Positions 1-12,021 are shown, counted from the stretch's first letter. The stretch is DNA of 64,000 bases from Trichuris trichiura (GCA_037903355.1 JBAJFE010000014.1:372001-436000), one strand, 5' to 3'. The notes: a model not told the origin generated them from the letters alone. Made by a program: numbers and translations.

Positions 1-2043
1 GCCTCAACGCTAGTTAAAGCGTAAAATGTAAGTTTGAACACGCTCGTTCTCTACAGGGATGTGCTGTTCTTGCGAGTCACTGTCAATAATGCAAAGGCGT
101 GGTTCACTCTCAAAAGCAGTTCTTTTCTATCGCTGCTATGAGAAAGAAGCTTCAATGCACGACTGCTTCAAATCCTGCAATTGCCACTTCATGATACACT
201 AATGAAGGAACAAAGTCGGTTCTCAAAGCGACCTAAACTTTCCGGCAATAGTTTCACCTTATTCCCACTCATTCACATGAACAAGAGTCGGCCACGAAAG
301 CACATAAAAACAAATAAAAAAATACTGAACCTTCAGCCTTCAAACGAACAGTATTAGGAAGCTGAGCAAAAAAGTCTCCCGTCGAACAGGAATGCTAACC
401 TAAAATAAACTACCCAGTACCTACCATAACACAGAAATACATCACTGCATATCATTCCTTTTTTAAGGGGAGTGGTTCGACTCACAGTCTTGCAGAAACT
501 GATGCTAAACACAACGAAGCCGTTTTACATTGTATAAATGCAGTTCAGGCCAGTAGGTGCTTCGGTCCAAAAGACTTTACAAACGACAATCTGATGACTC
601 ATCGTAAGCCTCAATATGTGAAAGCTATCAAAGCAAGTGCTCAATTCCTTCCCCTAGGAGTAACAAGTACAAGCTGCTTTTGTAACATTTAAAAAAGTCG
701 ATATATAGACATTCACCCAAAATGTAACCTGTCGACCTATTTTAGAAGTTAAAAAGTTAAAAAAGCATTTAACCTTTTTGCATCCGTATACGGGCTGAAC
801 AAATAAGGAAAAAGCAGATGCCGTTAAAGCAAAAACGTTTAACGTTTGCTCTACAACGCATGTTGTTCTGCTAACCATAAAATGCAATATGAGCTACGTT
901 CATAAACCAACAGTGGAACAATATGCAAAATATTAATAAAAGCAAAAAAGTCAAAATTTGCTCAGCATTCATAGCCAAAAATGAGCAACAAGCAGAAGGA
1001 CATTAACATAACAATCGAACTGTGATCAATTGCAGTTTAAGAAGAAATGCTAACTGTGCAAATATGAGCGGTTTGCAGGAGTTTATACAAAGTTGGCTAT
1101 ACGATATATATCGTATAGCCAACTTTGTTTAAACTCCTGCAAATCGCACATATTTGCACAGATATGCGTATTTCTTACATATATATACATAAGTCGGCGT
1201 TTAAAAATGTACTATTCAAATTCGCTAAGCTTTCGCAGAGTCATAGTTCGAAGAAGACCTACACGACGAGATTGACGCATGAGATATTCAGTTAGCAGCA
1301 GACAATCGATAGGAATACATTTAGCTGGAGAAACCGGAGTAGCAAAGAAAATAGGGAAACCTTTCGAAGTGTGCGCGGTTCTTTACAGTTGTCCACATTC
1401 CCATTAGCTTTGTCTAGACAAGCAGTCAACACATGCTGGCTTCATCGAGCCGATGGATATTAACTGACGTGATCTTTAAATTCCGCTAATCCAGTGCATG
1501 CACTTAATCGCTCTGCGTCGTTATTCTACCACAGGGAGACAATAGTTGCAGGCATTGTCGCCTTGCGCAGCGCAGCCTAACAGAACAAGTTGCTGTGAGT
1601 CAGGAAAAGGGTGTCCGCTGAATTCTTGACGAATCGCTCATTATTCTTACACGTAGCAATGCGTCAACTGGTGAAAAAACTTGCTTGCAGCTGCCCCTCG
1701 AAGGCTGGCCGCTATAAAACGATCCGTTCATTTGCAAGGCTCTTTAGAGTTAGACAAATTTTAAAAACAGGATTATGTCCGGCTTTCCAATGGAGATGCT
1801 ACGAAGGTTATGCAAGCGACGGAGTCATTTCATAGTAACGAGAAAGCTGAGAACCACCTACTCGTTGCCTCGAACGGAGACGGCCGACTATCGGTTTATT
1901 CATGCAGTCTACGGCGCCAGATGACGCTCAGTGGACGGAAGAAAATCTAACGCATCAAAGTGTACTCAAGTTTGCCAGCCACAGCTGCCTAGTCAACAAC
2001 TGCTTTCCATCATGAAACAGCACCAGGAATAGCCATATTCAAA
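1..2043. other. Intergenic stretch, no gene recognised
   Basis: Only short ORFs without family features occur here. The single structured element is the near-perfect hairpin at 1054-1161, listed separately. No exon with matching splice sites was found by eye. Confidence 0.5.
1054..1161. repeat. Near-perfect 54-bp-arm inverted repeat (hairpin)
   Basis: The left arm (1054-1107) and right arm (1108-1161) are reverse complements with 3 mismatches in 54 positions and no loop. The centre is an alternating AT-rich palindrome (ACGATATATATCGT at 1101-1114). It could be a foldback/MITE-type relic, a head-to-head fusion of one short repeat, or a source of hairpin RNA. The sequence does not decide between these. 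It lies about 0.9 kb upstream of the methyltransferase gene. Confidence 0.8.
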
Positions 2044-2901
2044 ATGACCGGTACACAGAAATTGCAAGAAGCGGAAGAAGAAGAAGAAGAAGAAAAGCGT
2101 TCTAACGGCTGCCCCAGCGTTGCTGATAAGCTTGAAAATGGCAGTGCCGGAGTGCAGGAGAAGATTCTGCTGGCTCCCAGCGACCAACTGACCTATTTTG
2201 AACCCTTGACCTATCTGAAAGAATATTACGGCAACAATGACATGTCGCATGGGCTCAAGACGATCATCAGCTTCCTTCCAAACTTCGCAGCTCGACTACC
2301 CCACTGTTCAACTTTTTTGGACGTTGGATCCGGACCCACCGTGTATATGGCCATGGGCTTGCGCAACAAGGTTGACTCAATTTATCTTTCCGACTACGCG
2401 GAACAAAACAGAGAGCATCTGTTGCTATGGCGCAAAGGGCAGGCAAAGTTCAATTGGAATCCCATTGCCGAAGCCATTGCCACCCTGGAAGGCAATGCTT
2501 GCGAATGGCAGTCGGTCGAGACGGTTGCCCGAAGTAAGGTCAAAGCGATAATCAAATGCGACGTGCTAGCGAAGCCTTGTCTCCCTGCTCCATATTCGGA
2601 TAAACGATTTGACATTGTCAGCACCGTCTTTTGTCTGGAGTACGCTACAACGGATCTTCAACTGTTCAGATACGGTCTAAAAAACGTCGTTTCGATGATA
2701 AGAAATGGAGGTTGGCTAATCCTTGGAGGCGCATATCAGGAGCATACCTACGATCTCGGCAGGTGCCGTTTTCTGTGCTTGTATTTGAAAGAAGAGGAGT
2801 TAATGGAAAGCCTGAGGCAAGCTGGCATTGACATCTATTCGCCAACGTTTTTTTACTATACATTTGAGGATGCCTATGTCATCCTTGCGAGCATAAGGTG
2901 A
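2044..2901 (+). CDS. NNMT/PNMT/TEMT-family S-adenosylmethionine methyltransferase
   Basis: A single-exon 285-residue protein of the nicotinamide / phenylethanolamine / thioether N-methyltransferase family, which moves a methyl group from SAM to small amines. Motif I (DVGSGPT) is at residues 93-99, followed by an acidic SAM-binding segment (LSDYAEQN, about 115-122). The family-typical FCLEYAT stretch and a GGWLILGGAYQEHTY strand come near the C-terminus. Length fits the family (260-290). The N-terminus has a run of eight glutamates encoded by a GAA/GAG microsatellite and is probably disordered. No signal peptide is seen, so it is presumably cytosolic. The start is the first ATG in frame. The gene has no intron, unlike most neighbours. 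The exact acceptor substrate cannot be told from sequence. Confidence 0.88.
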   Translation: MTGTQKLQEAEEEEEEEKRSNGCPSVADKLENGSAGVQEKILLAPSDQLTYFEPLTYLKEYYGNNDMSHGLKTIISFLPNFAARLPHCSTFLDVGSGPTVYMAMGLRNKVDSIYLSDYAEQNREHLLLWRKGQAKFNWNPIAEAIATLEGNACEWQSVETVARSKVKAIIKCDVLAKPCLPAPYSDKRFDIVSTVFCLEYATTDLQLFRYGLKNVVSMIRNGGWLILGGAYQEHTYDLGRCRFLCLYLKEEELMESLRQAGIDIYSPTFFYYTFEDAYVILASIR

Positions 2902-5852
2902 TGGAAGATAAAAAATGTTCAGCATAAGCTTACAGGCGCTAATATTAATCGTTTCAGCAAAACTTCATAGCGAGGCACATACGCAACCACTGACAGGGAG
3001 CACACGCTCCCTCAAAGGAATGGAACACGCATAGAAAATATCAGCAAAAACCGGATTATGTACAATAAAAAGCGAACATGGCCGAACTGACCGGAAGTGA
3101 AGGAAGAACAGCTGCCTACAATCCTAAAGGAACGACGATGGAAACGCGTGCTTAAAAAAAGTAAAGCCCAATTTTATATATTTCGTTAGAGAAGGAAACC
3201 ACTTGCTTAATGACTAATAAAAATCAATGTGGCAACTCATAAAGAATTATTACCTTTTGTTGTTCTTCTTGCTTAAGCAAGAATTATGAACAAGCCAGGC
3301 AGCGTTCAAAATGATAAAAGGCTTACAATTTCATTTTAACAGTTCCTGACTCAAAGAGTAAATGCCCCTACATCATTGTCTGTCACTAATACGAAATCTG
3401 AAGGCGAAAACCAAACAACGCAGCTGCAGCATATTCAAACCGTATATAAGTATGGTAACTGCCAGTACTAATACATGTTCATTTAAGCCAAGAAAAGTTC
3501 ATCTTAGCTTTATGCAGGTGCGGGAAATTTTAGCCACTTCGAAAAATGGCATGAGGAGGCAGCTCATTTAGCAGCAATCTTTCGTCACGTTGCTCTTACT
3601 GCTATTTCTTGTTCGCGGTCGAAGCTGAGCTTATTCTGGCGACTGAAGTTCATCAGTGGCTAGGATTTTCTAATACAACGCGACTTCAGCGTACGGCAAG
3701 CAAGAGTAACAATAAAAATTTATTGAGCGAACGAAAACGAGCCAACAAAGCACTCCTTTTCCACTTAAATAAAGGTTCGCCTCGACGTTCAAATCTTGGC
3801 AGTGCACACGTAGTATCCATCCTGACCGTATGAATAGCGCTGCGACAAGTGCAGTGACAACGATGGCTGAGTGCCAAATTGAAAGTTTCCAAAATCCTGA
3901 ACACGTATTTCGAATAAAAATGATAAGGACGATTGCCCCAGAAGACCCAACGTAAATAATCAATTTGGTTCCCCTACAGATGACGCCCTTTTTAACTTGC
4001 TAGGGTTCCCAAACCTTTTGGACGCCCTTTCTTCAACGTTTGTGCGAACACTTTTCATCAGTACGATGAATTCGCACAGTACCATTATATGATTTCAAAG
4101 TTTCCCGCCCTATGAAAATCCCATTGAATCGAACTGACAATTCGCTTAAAGAAATTAGGCGAAAAAATGTTTAAGCCGAGTGGCAATTGAATTATGGCAC
4201 AAAAGCGCGGCTCTGTGAAAGCATAATAAGCTCTGCTTAAGCTTCCGCTATGATATATACGCTTTTTCTTCTCTTTCTAACGACGAACAACTGTTGGTAA
4301 TGGAAATTTTAAATTTTTAACCTTAATTCGTAGCTCACATTTTGTCTGCAGCGGAAATGGACTACGTACGTCAAACGTAGAATAAAAGATGTTAAATAAA
4401 GCCTTTAGGAAACGTCTACTTAAAAACATTTGTCTTTCGGATTTAAAATGAGTTACTAACAATTAAAGTCTAGATTAAAAACGCCTAAAATAAAATGGCC
4501 TGCTTTTTACGACAAAATTGGCCATATACCTTGGACGGTTTTTCATTTGTAACAGAACGAGCCCAACGTCTCGCCGTCAGCGCCAATTCTCCTAAGCAAA
4601 GTTTCCAACCCCATCGATGAGACAAAGTCGGTACCGAATGCGCCTTAGTACATAAGAAATACAATCCACAAATTATAGCAAGTATTAAGGAGACTATGAA
4701 ATTTTTATACGCCTTCCGGCATTCAAAATTAACTAAAACTTCTTAAGATTATCATGTAACTAAGATTTTGTTTCTCAAGACAGAAAACGATCGGCTGATG
4801 AAAGCATTTGCAATGCTTTCAATGACGCAGCGCGGTTTTTTTAAAACCGTGAAAAGTCTGTACAACGAATGCCACGCAATGCAGAACGATCTGACGTTGG
4901 AGAGTAGCCAACTTTCAAACTTTTGAAACGCTTACTTCATAAACAAGTCTGGCTTACAAAGAAGCACCTATCCTCACAGAATTAAAATAGGCGTTACTAC
5001 AAAAAAAATTTAAGGCAAAAAATATCATCCAAAAAATCGACTGCGCTAAATATTGCTTATTATGTGGCAGTTTAGGAATGCAACATTGCCTTTGGCAAGA
5101 TGATGGTTTGACTCCTTATTTAGCGTAACCAATATTATAATAACAAAGAACAGCGCTGACACGTAAAAAGAGACTATTGCTTCAACAGTCTTTAAAGGCG
5201 CTTAATAGGTTTTAGTCAAACAAAAGATTAAAGTATAACTGTTGCACTGTCAAGCTGACAAAAAAAGTTTAGGCCTTCAAATGGAGCGTTAAGACACAGT
5301 GAGGAATAGAGACAAAAATAATGAAATTTACTGAAGAAATATTGGCACATATTAATACAGCCTATGTAGGACGCTCTTCACTCCCAATTCAGTCTACTCA
5401 ATGCCGTAAGCAGGCATAAAAGTTCAATCGATCGAGCGATCAATCCCAATTGCAAACGCTCTCAATGCAAAACTCTCTTATAAACAATCAGCTCAAATTC
5501 GAGCAGGTAAACCATTTTGGACAACTAAATATTGCACCTGTTCATAGAAACAAATCTAGACTTCTTAGCATACATGAACATGCGCTGAGAAATGACACCT
5601 TAAGATGACCAATGGCCTGTTCGGCCATCAGCAGAGTCCTAAAGACCAGCCTAGCATCCAAGGTCAAAATCAGCTCAAACGCTGCCTTTTGTAAAGCCAG
5701 TCACTGTAAGCAAATTGTGAGCCTCACTACGCCGAACGATTGACGCTCCTCAGCAGGTGGACAAACACAAAGCCCCTTGTACGTAATGGCTGACTCACTG
5801 GAAGCTGTCACTGCATGGCAAAACGAGCAGCCAGACGAATCCATGTTGTAAC
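2902..5852. other. Intergenic stretch, no supported gene
   Basis: About 2.9 kb of A-rich sequence between the methyltransferase and the galaxin-like gene. Short ORFs exist on both strands (for example 3670-3963 minus, with two hydrophobic stretches), but none shows family motifs, matching splice sites or a convincing start context. I see no structured repeat. Confidence 0.4.
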
Positions 5853-6746
5853 ATGGTAATCTACCACCACCACGTCTACGAAAGATTTTTACGGTGGCTT
5901 ATGGTAATCTTTTTAATTACAATATCTGCCTCTCTTCCAACTCATATGGGTTCGGACCAGCCTGGTCTAATGAAGCTACCTGATTCAGACTACATGAACG
6001 TAAGCTATCACGCTCCTTCGCTACTACACTATCAAACGTTAGACGGTCATCTGCCAGATAGAACTGACGATGGATTGGTTAAGCTTAAGGCATGTTGTAA
6101 TGAGAACTGCTTGACGTTTGAAAATTTGATAAACATGGTTGGAATTGAATGTTGCGGAGACAGACCGGCAAGCATAATAAAAAACATATGCTGCAAAGGA
6201 GAACTGCACGATCGTCGCAACGGATATCGCTACTTCGACCGCTGTTGCGGTACGAAACCTTACGCTGCCGACCAGACTTGCTGCTCAGGTAAAGTTCACG
6301 ACGGTGTTGGTTTGGCTTGCTGCGGAGAATCTGCCTACGATTTGCACAGCAGAAAAAAGATCTGCTGCGAACAACAACTCTACACGGTGCCTGACAACTT
6401 TGTTACAACCGCCTGCTGTGGCAACATGCTTTACAATGCGTGGGATGGAAGCGAATTTTGCTGCGGAAGCAAAGTATACTCGCGCGAAAAATCCAACGCT
6501 TGCTGCGTAAGCGAACTCTACGAAGAAGAACGCCAATACGCCAAAGGTTACAATACCGAAAAGGAACTTTGCTGCAACGGCGTGCATGACAAAAAGCTCT
6601 TCGATACTTGTTGCTACGTTAGCGATCCATCCAATAGTAACTGGAAAGCACTCATTCCTATACCGTATAACTCGCGCACTCATTGTTGCGACTTCACCGG
6701 CGTTAAACCCATAGATCCAAGCACCGGTAAGTGCGATTCTTCCTAA
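5853..6746 (+). CDS. Secreted galaxin-like protein with di-cysteine repeats
   Basis: A single-exon protein of 297 residues. Residues 11-28 (hydrophobic, ending in a small-residue SAS segment) look like a signal peptide. From about residue 80 onward the protein is a tandem array with 13 Cys-Cys pairs, each in a context such as ACCG, ICCE, FCCG or TCCS and spaced roughly 15-25 residues apart, with a following short G-x-x-x-[Y/H] unit. This is the signature of galaxins, extracellular-matrix proteins first known from coral skeleton and found scattered in other invertebrates. There are no membrane segments after the signal. The role here is unknown; an extracellular, disulphide-rich structural protein is the simplest reading. 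The ORF is intact. Confidence 0.82.
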   Translation: MVIYHHHVYERFLRWLMVIFLITISASLPTHMGSDQPGLMKLPDSDYMNVSYHAPSLLHYQTLDGHLPDRTDDGLVKLKACCNENCLTFENLINMVGIECCGDRPASIIKNICCKGELHDRRNGYRYFDRCCGTKPYAADQTCCSGKVHDGVGLACCGESAYDLHSRKKICCEQQLYTVPDNFVTTACCGNMLYNAWDGSEFCCGSKVYSREKSNACCVSELYEEERQYAKGYNTEKELCCNGVHDKKLFDTCCYVSDPSNSNWKALIPIPYNSRTHCCDFTGVKPIDPSTGKCDSS

Positions 6747-6982
6747 GGAACAAAAGCGCACATTTGCCTGTTTAACACTGGCTCAAATCTGGAGTATCAA
6801 TCCATTGCACCTTGCCAGAACGTGCTGAATGACGAAGCATTACAGTAGGAATGAATGCTGCTCATACGGATGAACAGTAGGCGCTTTTGAAGCCGTGCAT
6901 CCAAAACTGGCCCAATAAAACGAATCAAGTTGTTCGATACGGCAACGTGTGCAACCTTGTATGTACAGTTTTCTAGTGCATG

Positions 6983-8737
6983 TTACTTTAATGAAAAAAA
7001 TAAACTACTAATATTTACGCTATAAGCTTGTACGAGCCGCTGCATCTCAATGGTTGAATAAAAAAGACAAGTTAGGCAGTTTACCCAAAGCTGTGCACCA
7101 ACCTCGATAACGTGGTCCAACTGAAGTGAACTAAACGAAAACTCTCCTCCCCCTTTCTGCAGACAGCTCACTAAAGCAAAGCATTCTAAGACCTAGCTGG
7201 CAGTCCGCTATTACGATTACACGCTTTGGAGAGCGTCTGAACAGACGTCAAACCAGAAGAAAGTACCTTCAGTATCCTGCGTGCGTCAAACGGGCTACGA
7301 ACTTTACGACCCAACTCGGCGGAGTCAAACCCAGTCGCTTGCATCGTACTAGACTGGGAATCACCATCGCGAAACAAGTCATTCATAATAGTCACGTGCA
7401 TTTTCACTCGCTCCTGCTCCTTTTTCATCAAGCCAGAGGGTTGAAAAAAGGAGCAAACTTGATCCGATAGCGTTTGCAGCCTAAAATAAGTGGTTGAATT
7501 GCGTCAAACGAATTCGTAAGGTCAAATTAACAAAAACAAAATGCGTGGATAGTTAAATAAATTTTGACAGCCACAAACTAACATTCGGTTGCCAAAGTAT
7601 GCATAATTGGCTAAGCGACCAACGAACCTGAATGCTTTGAAAACTTGCAACCTATGCGTCATTTTGGCATACTGTACTAGTTTCCTAATAAACTAAATCT
7701 CTTAAAATTAAGAACAATAAGTTCAGTATCAATATGCACCATGTTTGTTTTTAATAAAAAAATATATCCAAATACTTTTCTTGCTCAGATGCGTTTGACA
7801 TTACGACTTTGGCGTACAGGACGTCGACCTGGCCTGGATCATCGTTCATATATTCAATTCCTTCAAGTGAACACTGCATGTCACTCAATTCTCGTCCCAA
7901 CAATGGTCTTAAAATTATTCCGTCCAAAAAGTTCGCCTGACCGATACATACCGTATGATTTGTTCGTTGCATTGCATCAATAGATCTTTCGCTGTCTGAC
8001 GTTCTGTTTCGCTCATTAACACTAAGGTACCAATGGTCATGTGAAGACGATCGGGACGTTGGAATAGATCTTCCGTTATGCCCCCGCGCTAAGTACATAA
8101 AACGGTCAAGCAGCTACACTACGATTACTGATAGAAGCATACCCCATCGCTTAAAAGTAGGACGCCTTTCTGGAAATCGCTGAATCGAGCTTTTATCTCA
8201 CTGGAATTGAAGGGAATAGATAAAAAATGGGTAAAAGGCTGGCGTGACCGAGCTGAACCAACAATCAGCTGAATACGGCGGGCACAGGAGGCCACATTTA
8301 CACGTTGGGTTCCAGTAATGACTTAGAAAACAGTATGTTCGCGGAGTTTAAAGTGAAGGAATGCAAATTACCTACAAAGCCTTTTGCTTCAGGTTTCGGT
8401 ACCTCTATAGCGGTGGCGGTTTCCATTTCCAAACGCCGCCGAGTTTCGCCCTTGTGGCCAATTATGAAACGGTAATAAGCGCTGGCGATGTCCAACTTCG
8501 TCGCAAAACCGCGATCACTTGCCTCAATATCAAATTCTTCCAAGTCCGCTATCTCTTCAGTCGAAAGCGCTTCCACTGGAGCTGTACACTCTTCATTAGC
8601 TCATTGAGGAAAAAGTTCAAAGCGAACAATTTACTCGGTTCAAATTCATCATCTTCTGCATTTGTGCGGTCACTTATGGGATTCTTTCGATAGCATCGAT
8701 CCCCAATCCAGTAAACATCTGGTTTCATAACGTCCAT
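6983..8737 (-). CDS. ASCC1: ASCC1, ASC-1 complex subunit 1 (KH + 2H phosphoesterase-like)
   Basis: Seven exons on the minus strand: 8635-8737, 8372-8581, 8143-8321, 7952-8088, 7776-7907, 7267-7480 and 6983-7156. They join in frame to about 382 residues, the usual size of ASCC1. The N-terminus has the family opening MDVMKP...YRKNPI. A KH domain follows with the GHKG loop (IIGHKGETRRRLEMET) and the block QPFTHFL. The AKAP7/2H phosphoesterase fold follows, with both H-x-T motifs (LHMTIG, MHVTIM) and GIEYMNDDPG between them. ASCC1 partners TRIP4, ASCC2 and the helicase ASCC3 in alkylation-damage repair and ribosome-collision rescue. An in-frame ATG 30 nt upstream (8767) is possible, but an AG sits 1 nt before the ATG at 8737. 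The second exon could begin slightly earlier. The C-terminal exon diverges and its end is uncertain. Confidence 0.9.
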
Positions 8738-9008
8738 CCTGATTTTTAGCGGCTGTTTTAAAACCACTCCAATTTTGTCCTAAAGAAATCAGCTGAAGCA
8801 AGCTTTTGTTAAAAGCTTGTAGGCTCCGCTTAAGGGAGCTTGCGAAACGACGTGTTTAACTGCTCGAGAAACGCTCTTGATAAAACATGTAAAGCAGGTA
8901 CATGCTACAGTACGCCAACGAGTACTAGTAAACTGCCTAATTCGACATTGAACGCAATTAATTTTCGAATAACTGCTTATTCATAACCATTTTTATTTTC
9001 ATCCCGCA

Positions 9009-9170
9009 GAGCTAACGTCTGACGAAGCTACTAACAACAGCACTTCAAGATATAGTTTTTCTCGACGTTCGCATCAAGAAATCAAGCAGTGCGCCTATCG
9101 CTGCCAGAGAGATTGCGTACATTTGCAATTTAAAACTGCAGCAACTAAAAAACTACAGAAGTCAGAAAAT
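9009..9170 (+). other. Exon-like open frame upstream of the Penelope element
   Basis: An open stretch bounded by CCCGCAG and GTAAGT reads LTSDEATNNSTSRYS then a Cys-containing segment (QCAYRCQRDC), with stops just outside in other frames. It lies between ASCC1 and the Penelope RT frame on the same strand as the latter. It could be a 5' exon of the Penelope ORF (some Penelope elements have introns) or the relic of another gene. No family is recognised, and the splice phases do not clearly join it to the RT frame. Confidence 0.25.
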
Positions 9171-9303
9171 GTAAGTATCCTGGAAGAAACGATACTTAAA
9201 TCGATACAACCTGACGGGAGAAAAGTTGTGAGTTTGCACGTTAAGTTAAACATAGGGTACTCAATGAATCATTGATAATTTGCGATCAAAGCGTTTAAAT
9301 TAA

Positions 9304-11700
9304 TGCAAGCAAATAAAAGAGCAAATATTCTTTAGTTTAAATGACTGGGGCCAGTATGTAGATAATCAAACCAGAAGAATCTTATTTACGGCTGGATTAT
9401 CGCTACTACGAAATGTTATAAGAAAACACAGGTCCACTCTAGCAAAACTACGAGCAGATTACATTTGCACGCTGGATTTCCTCAGAACATGGTTACACAA
9501 AAATATTTATGAAACCTTGATCAATCACGTGGAATTCGCCACAAAAACGGTATGCACTTCACAAAAGCATGTACTAAAAAGGAAATTTGACAGTCTTCTA
9601 ATCAGACCCCAGAGGACATCTTCACAATCTTACAGGAGTTCTCCACAAAGGAACACTGCGACAAAGCTAAGCATGGGAGTTATTAACCTTAGCTTTGCAC
9701 CTCTAAATGAGAGTGAAAAAACTATATTAGAAAAAGGACTAAACTTCGTCCCAACTCCCAAAAAGCCACCTTTTCTCGACATCATTGTCTCCATTGAGGA
9801 CAGCCTATCTTCAGTTGACCCACAGATAGCCACACGGATTAGAAATGGTTTATCCTCAATCATCCTAGGTCACAACTTTAACAACACTCCAAACTTAAAC
9901 CGATACGAGATGAATTACTTACATCAACTTAGACAACAATCCAGCAAAATTATCACAAAAGCAGATAAAGGAAATAGAATAGTTTTACTGGACAGAAACA
10001 TCTACATTGAAAACATGACAACTATATTAAACACAGAGAATTACACACCTCTACCCCCAGACCCTACAGAAGCCTCTCAGAAAAATCTCCGTTCTCTTGT
10101 CGTTACGTTTGCCGCAGAGACCAAAGAATCAGAAATATCTAAATTAGCAACACATCTTAAATTCGCGTCGAATTATAGACCCCCTGAGCTATACGGGCTT
10201 CCCAAAGTACACAAACCGAATGTCCCACTAAGACCAATAGTATCCACAATCAACAGCACTACAAGCGAGCTCAGTCGATACTTAAAAAAGATCATCAAAC
10301 CCTTAACCGGCAAAGAACCCTCTTTCGTCAAAAATAGCAAATCTTTCGTCAATGAAAAACGAAACCATCACTTAAAACCCGATGAGATTCTAGTCAGTTA
10401 CGATGTAAAAGATTTATTCCCGAGCATTCCAGTGCCAGACACATTGGAGATGTTGTACAGCCTCCTCAATGCAGATACAAGTCTACCCAGCAGAACAAAG
10501 TTAAATCCCTTTCACATTATCAAGCTGGTTTCTTTTTGCGAGCAAGATGGCAATTATTTCACCTTTGACAACAAATACTACAAACAATCCAGCGGAGTCC
10601 CAATGGGCAGTTCTTTATCCCCAGTCTTAGCAGACGTTTTTATGGAGAACCTTGAAAGAAGAATTTTCCAAAACGTAGACAGACAAATCGCACTACTCCT
10701 CTTCAAAAGATATGTGGACGATATCTTTGTCATTATTAAGGCCGGAAAAGAAGAACAATTTCAACAATTCCTCAACAACATGCGCCCAAACCAGATAGTC
10801 TTCACCATGGAAAAAGAAGAAAACAAAAGTCTTCCCTTTCTAGATGTACTTATTATTCGCACAAACGAAGGGCTTAAAACCAGTCTATAGGAAACCAACG
10901 CAGACTGAACAATATCTCAACTTCTCATCACATCATGCACGATCAGTAATGCGTGGAATCCTCTCCGGAATGGTCGATAGGGCAGTCAATATATGTGACC
11001 CTGAATATCTACAGCCGGAACTTAACTATATTAGGAAAGTCTTCTACAAAAATCATTACCCTAAATCCTTCATCGACCAAGTATTCAAGTACAAGCTACA
11101 CAAACGTGAATCTCTCGAAACTAACATCTCACAAAATCCACGTTTAGTTGTTCCATACGTGGCAGGACTAGGCGAAAAGTTTATTCAGCTGGGCAAAAGA
11201 TTGGGTTTCAGAGTCTTTTTCAAAAATTTTCCCAATCTCAGATCAATTCTCCGTACGGACAAAAGAAAAATTCCCACAAACGAAAGAACAGGTCTTCTCT
11301 ACGCGGTCGAATGTTCCTGTTCAGCAGTTTACATTGGCGAAACAAATAACACTTTAGAACACAGATTCAAAGAACACATAAAGAAACTAAACAGTTACAA
11401 CAACGCAAAAAGCAGCCTCCACAACACCCCAATACCTCGCCGTGGAAGACCGATTTTGAATCCAATAAAACGATGGAAAAAGCAATTGAAGCTTCAGCTG
11501 TGGTAGAACATGCCGTAAATTGCAAACGACCGCTTCACCCAAGAATCCTGTGCTACGAAAGTAACTTACGGCTACGGAAACTTAAGGAAGCGCTGTATAT
11601 TAGAAACAATATGACCTTCAACGGTGATCAAGGAGCAGACATCAGTGATTTATGGAGCAATATCATTACACTCCACAACTGCTGCTCCCTTGGCAGATGA
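9304..11700 (+). pseudogene. Penelope reverse transcriptase-GIY-YIG endonuclease ORF, two frameshifts
   Basis: Frame 1 (9304-about 10883) contains the RT: YGLPKVHKP, PLRPIVS, the first catalytic Asp in SYDVKDLFPSIP, GVPMGSSLSP and the catalytic box YVDDIFV. A frameshift near 10883 moves reading to frame 2, beginning KPVYRKPTQTEQYLNFSSHH. That frame carries the GIY-YIG endonuclease (LYAVEC...VYIGETNNTLEHRFKEH, about 11300-11380). A second shift near 11470 returns to frame 1 for the endonuclease tail (EHAVNC...RILCYESN...REA-like LKEAL), with a stop at 11698-11700. Both shifts are single-base-type lesions in otherwise well-preserved sequence, so inactivation may be fairly recent, unless they are assembly errors. 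RT plus GIY-YIG places it among canonical Penelope/Neptune-type elements rather than Athena. Confidence 0.9.
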
Positions 11701-11981
11701 CAAGCAAAATGCAAAACTGGACATACTATAAATCAAATGGGACATATATTGAAGAAAAAGATTAAATCGCTAACATCTTTTGGAACAAATGGTTAAAAAA
11801 TGGAAGAAAAAACTAGAAGCTCGCCTAAATACACGGACCAATTCCCTACAAGAATACAGGAGTAAGGAAATGGCAGCTGACAGACAAAGAAGAAAAAACT
11901 TTAAAATCTTTAAACTCTCGTTTTAAAACCACGGAAAGCGATGGAAGATGAATGGTACCCCACGCACTACACATAATCTCA

Positions 11982-12021
11982 CCGCTGAAGACGGGTCGCG
12001 AAAGACCCGAAAGCTCCGGAA
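11982..12021 (+). ncRNA. Hammerhead-ribozyme-like core in Penelope 3' region
   Basis: Core box CTGAAGA at 11985-11991 is followed by stem II GGGTC / GACCC with a 6-nt loop, then GAAA (12009-12012) and a short palindromic TCCGGA (12015-12020), the position of a minimal stem III. Hammerhead motifs are known from Penelope-like elements of many eukaryotes. I could not find the stem I partner or a clear UH cleavage site in this copy, so activity is doubtful. The same core occurs at 46.4 and 58.0 kb. Confidence 0.65.

Noticed and set aside
3670..3963. 97-codon minus-strand ORF with two hydrophobic stretches
   Set aside because: No family motif, an overlapping alternative frame, and no splice or start support. 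Hydrophobicity alone is not evidence in AT-rich DNA.
9023..9030. CTGACGA upstream of the Penelope element as a 5' hammerhead
   Set aside because: No following stem II and GAAA. The sequence reads as an open coding-like frame instead.
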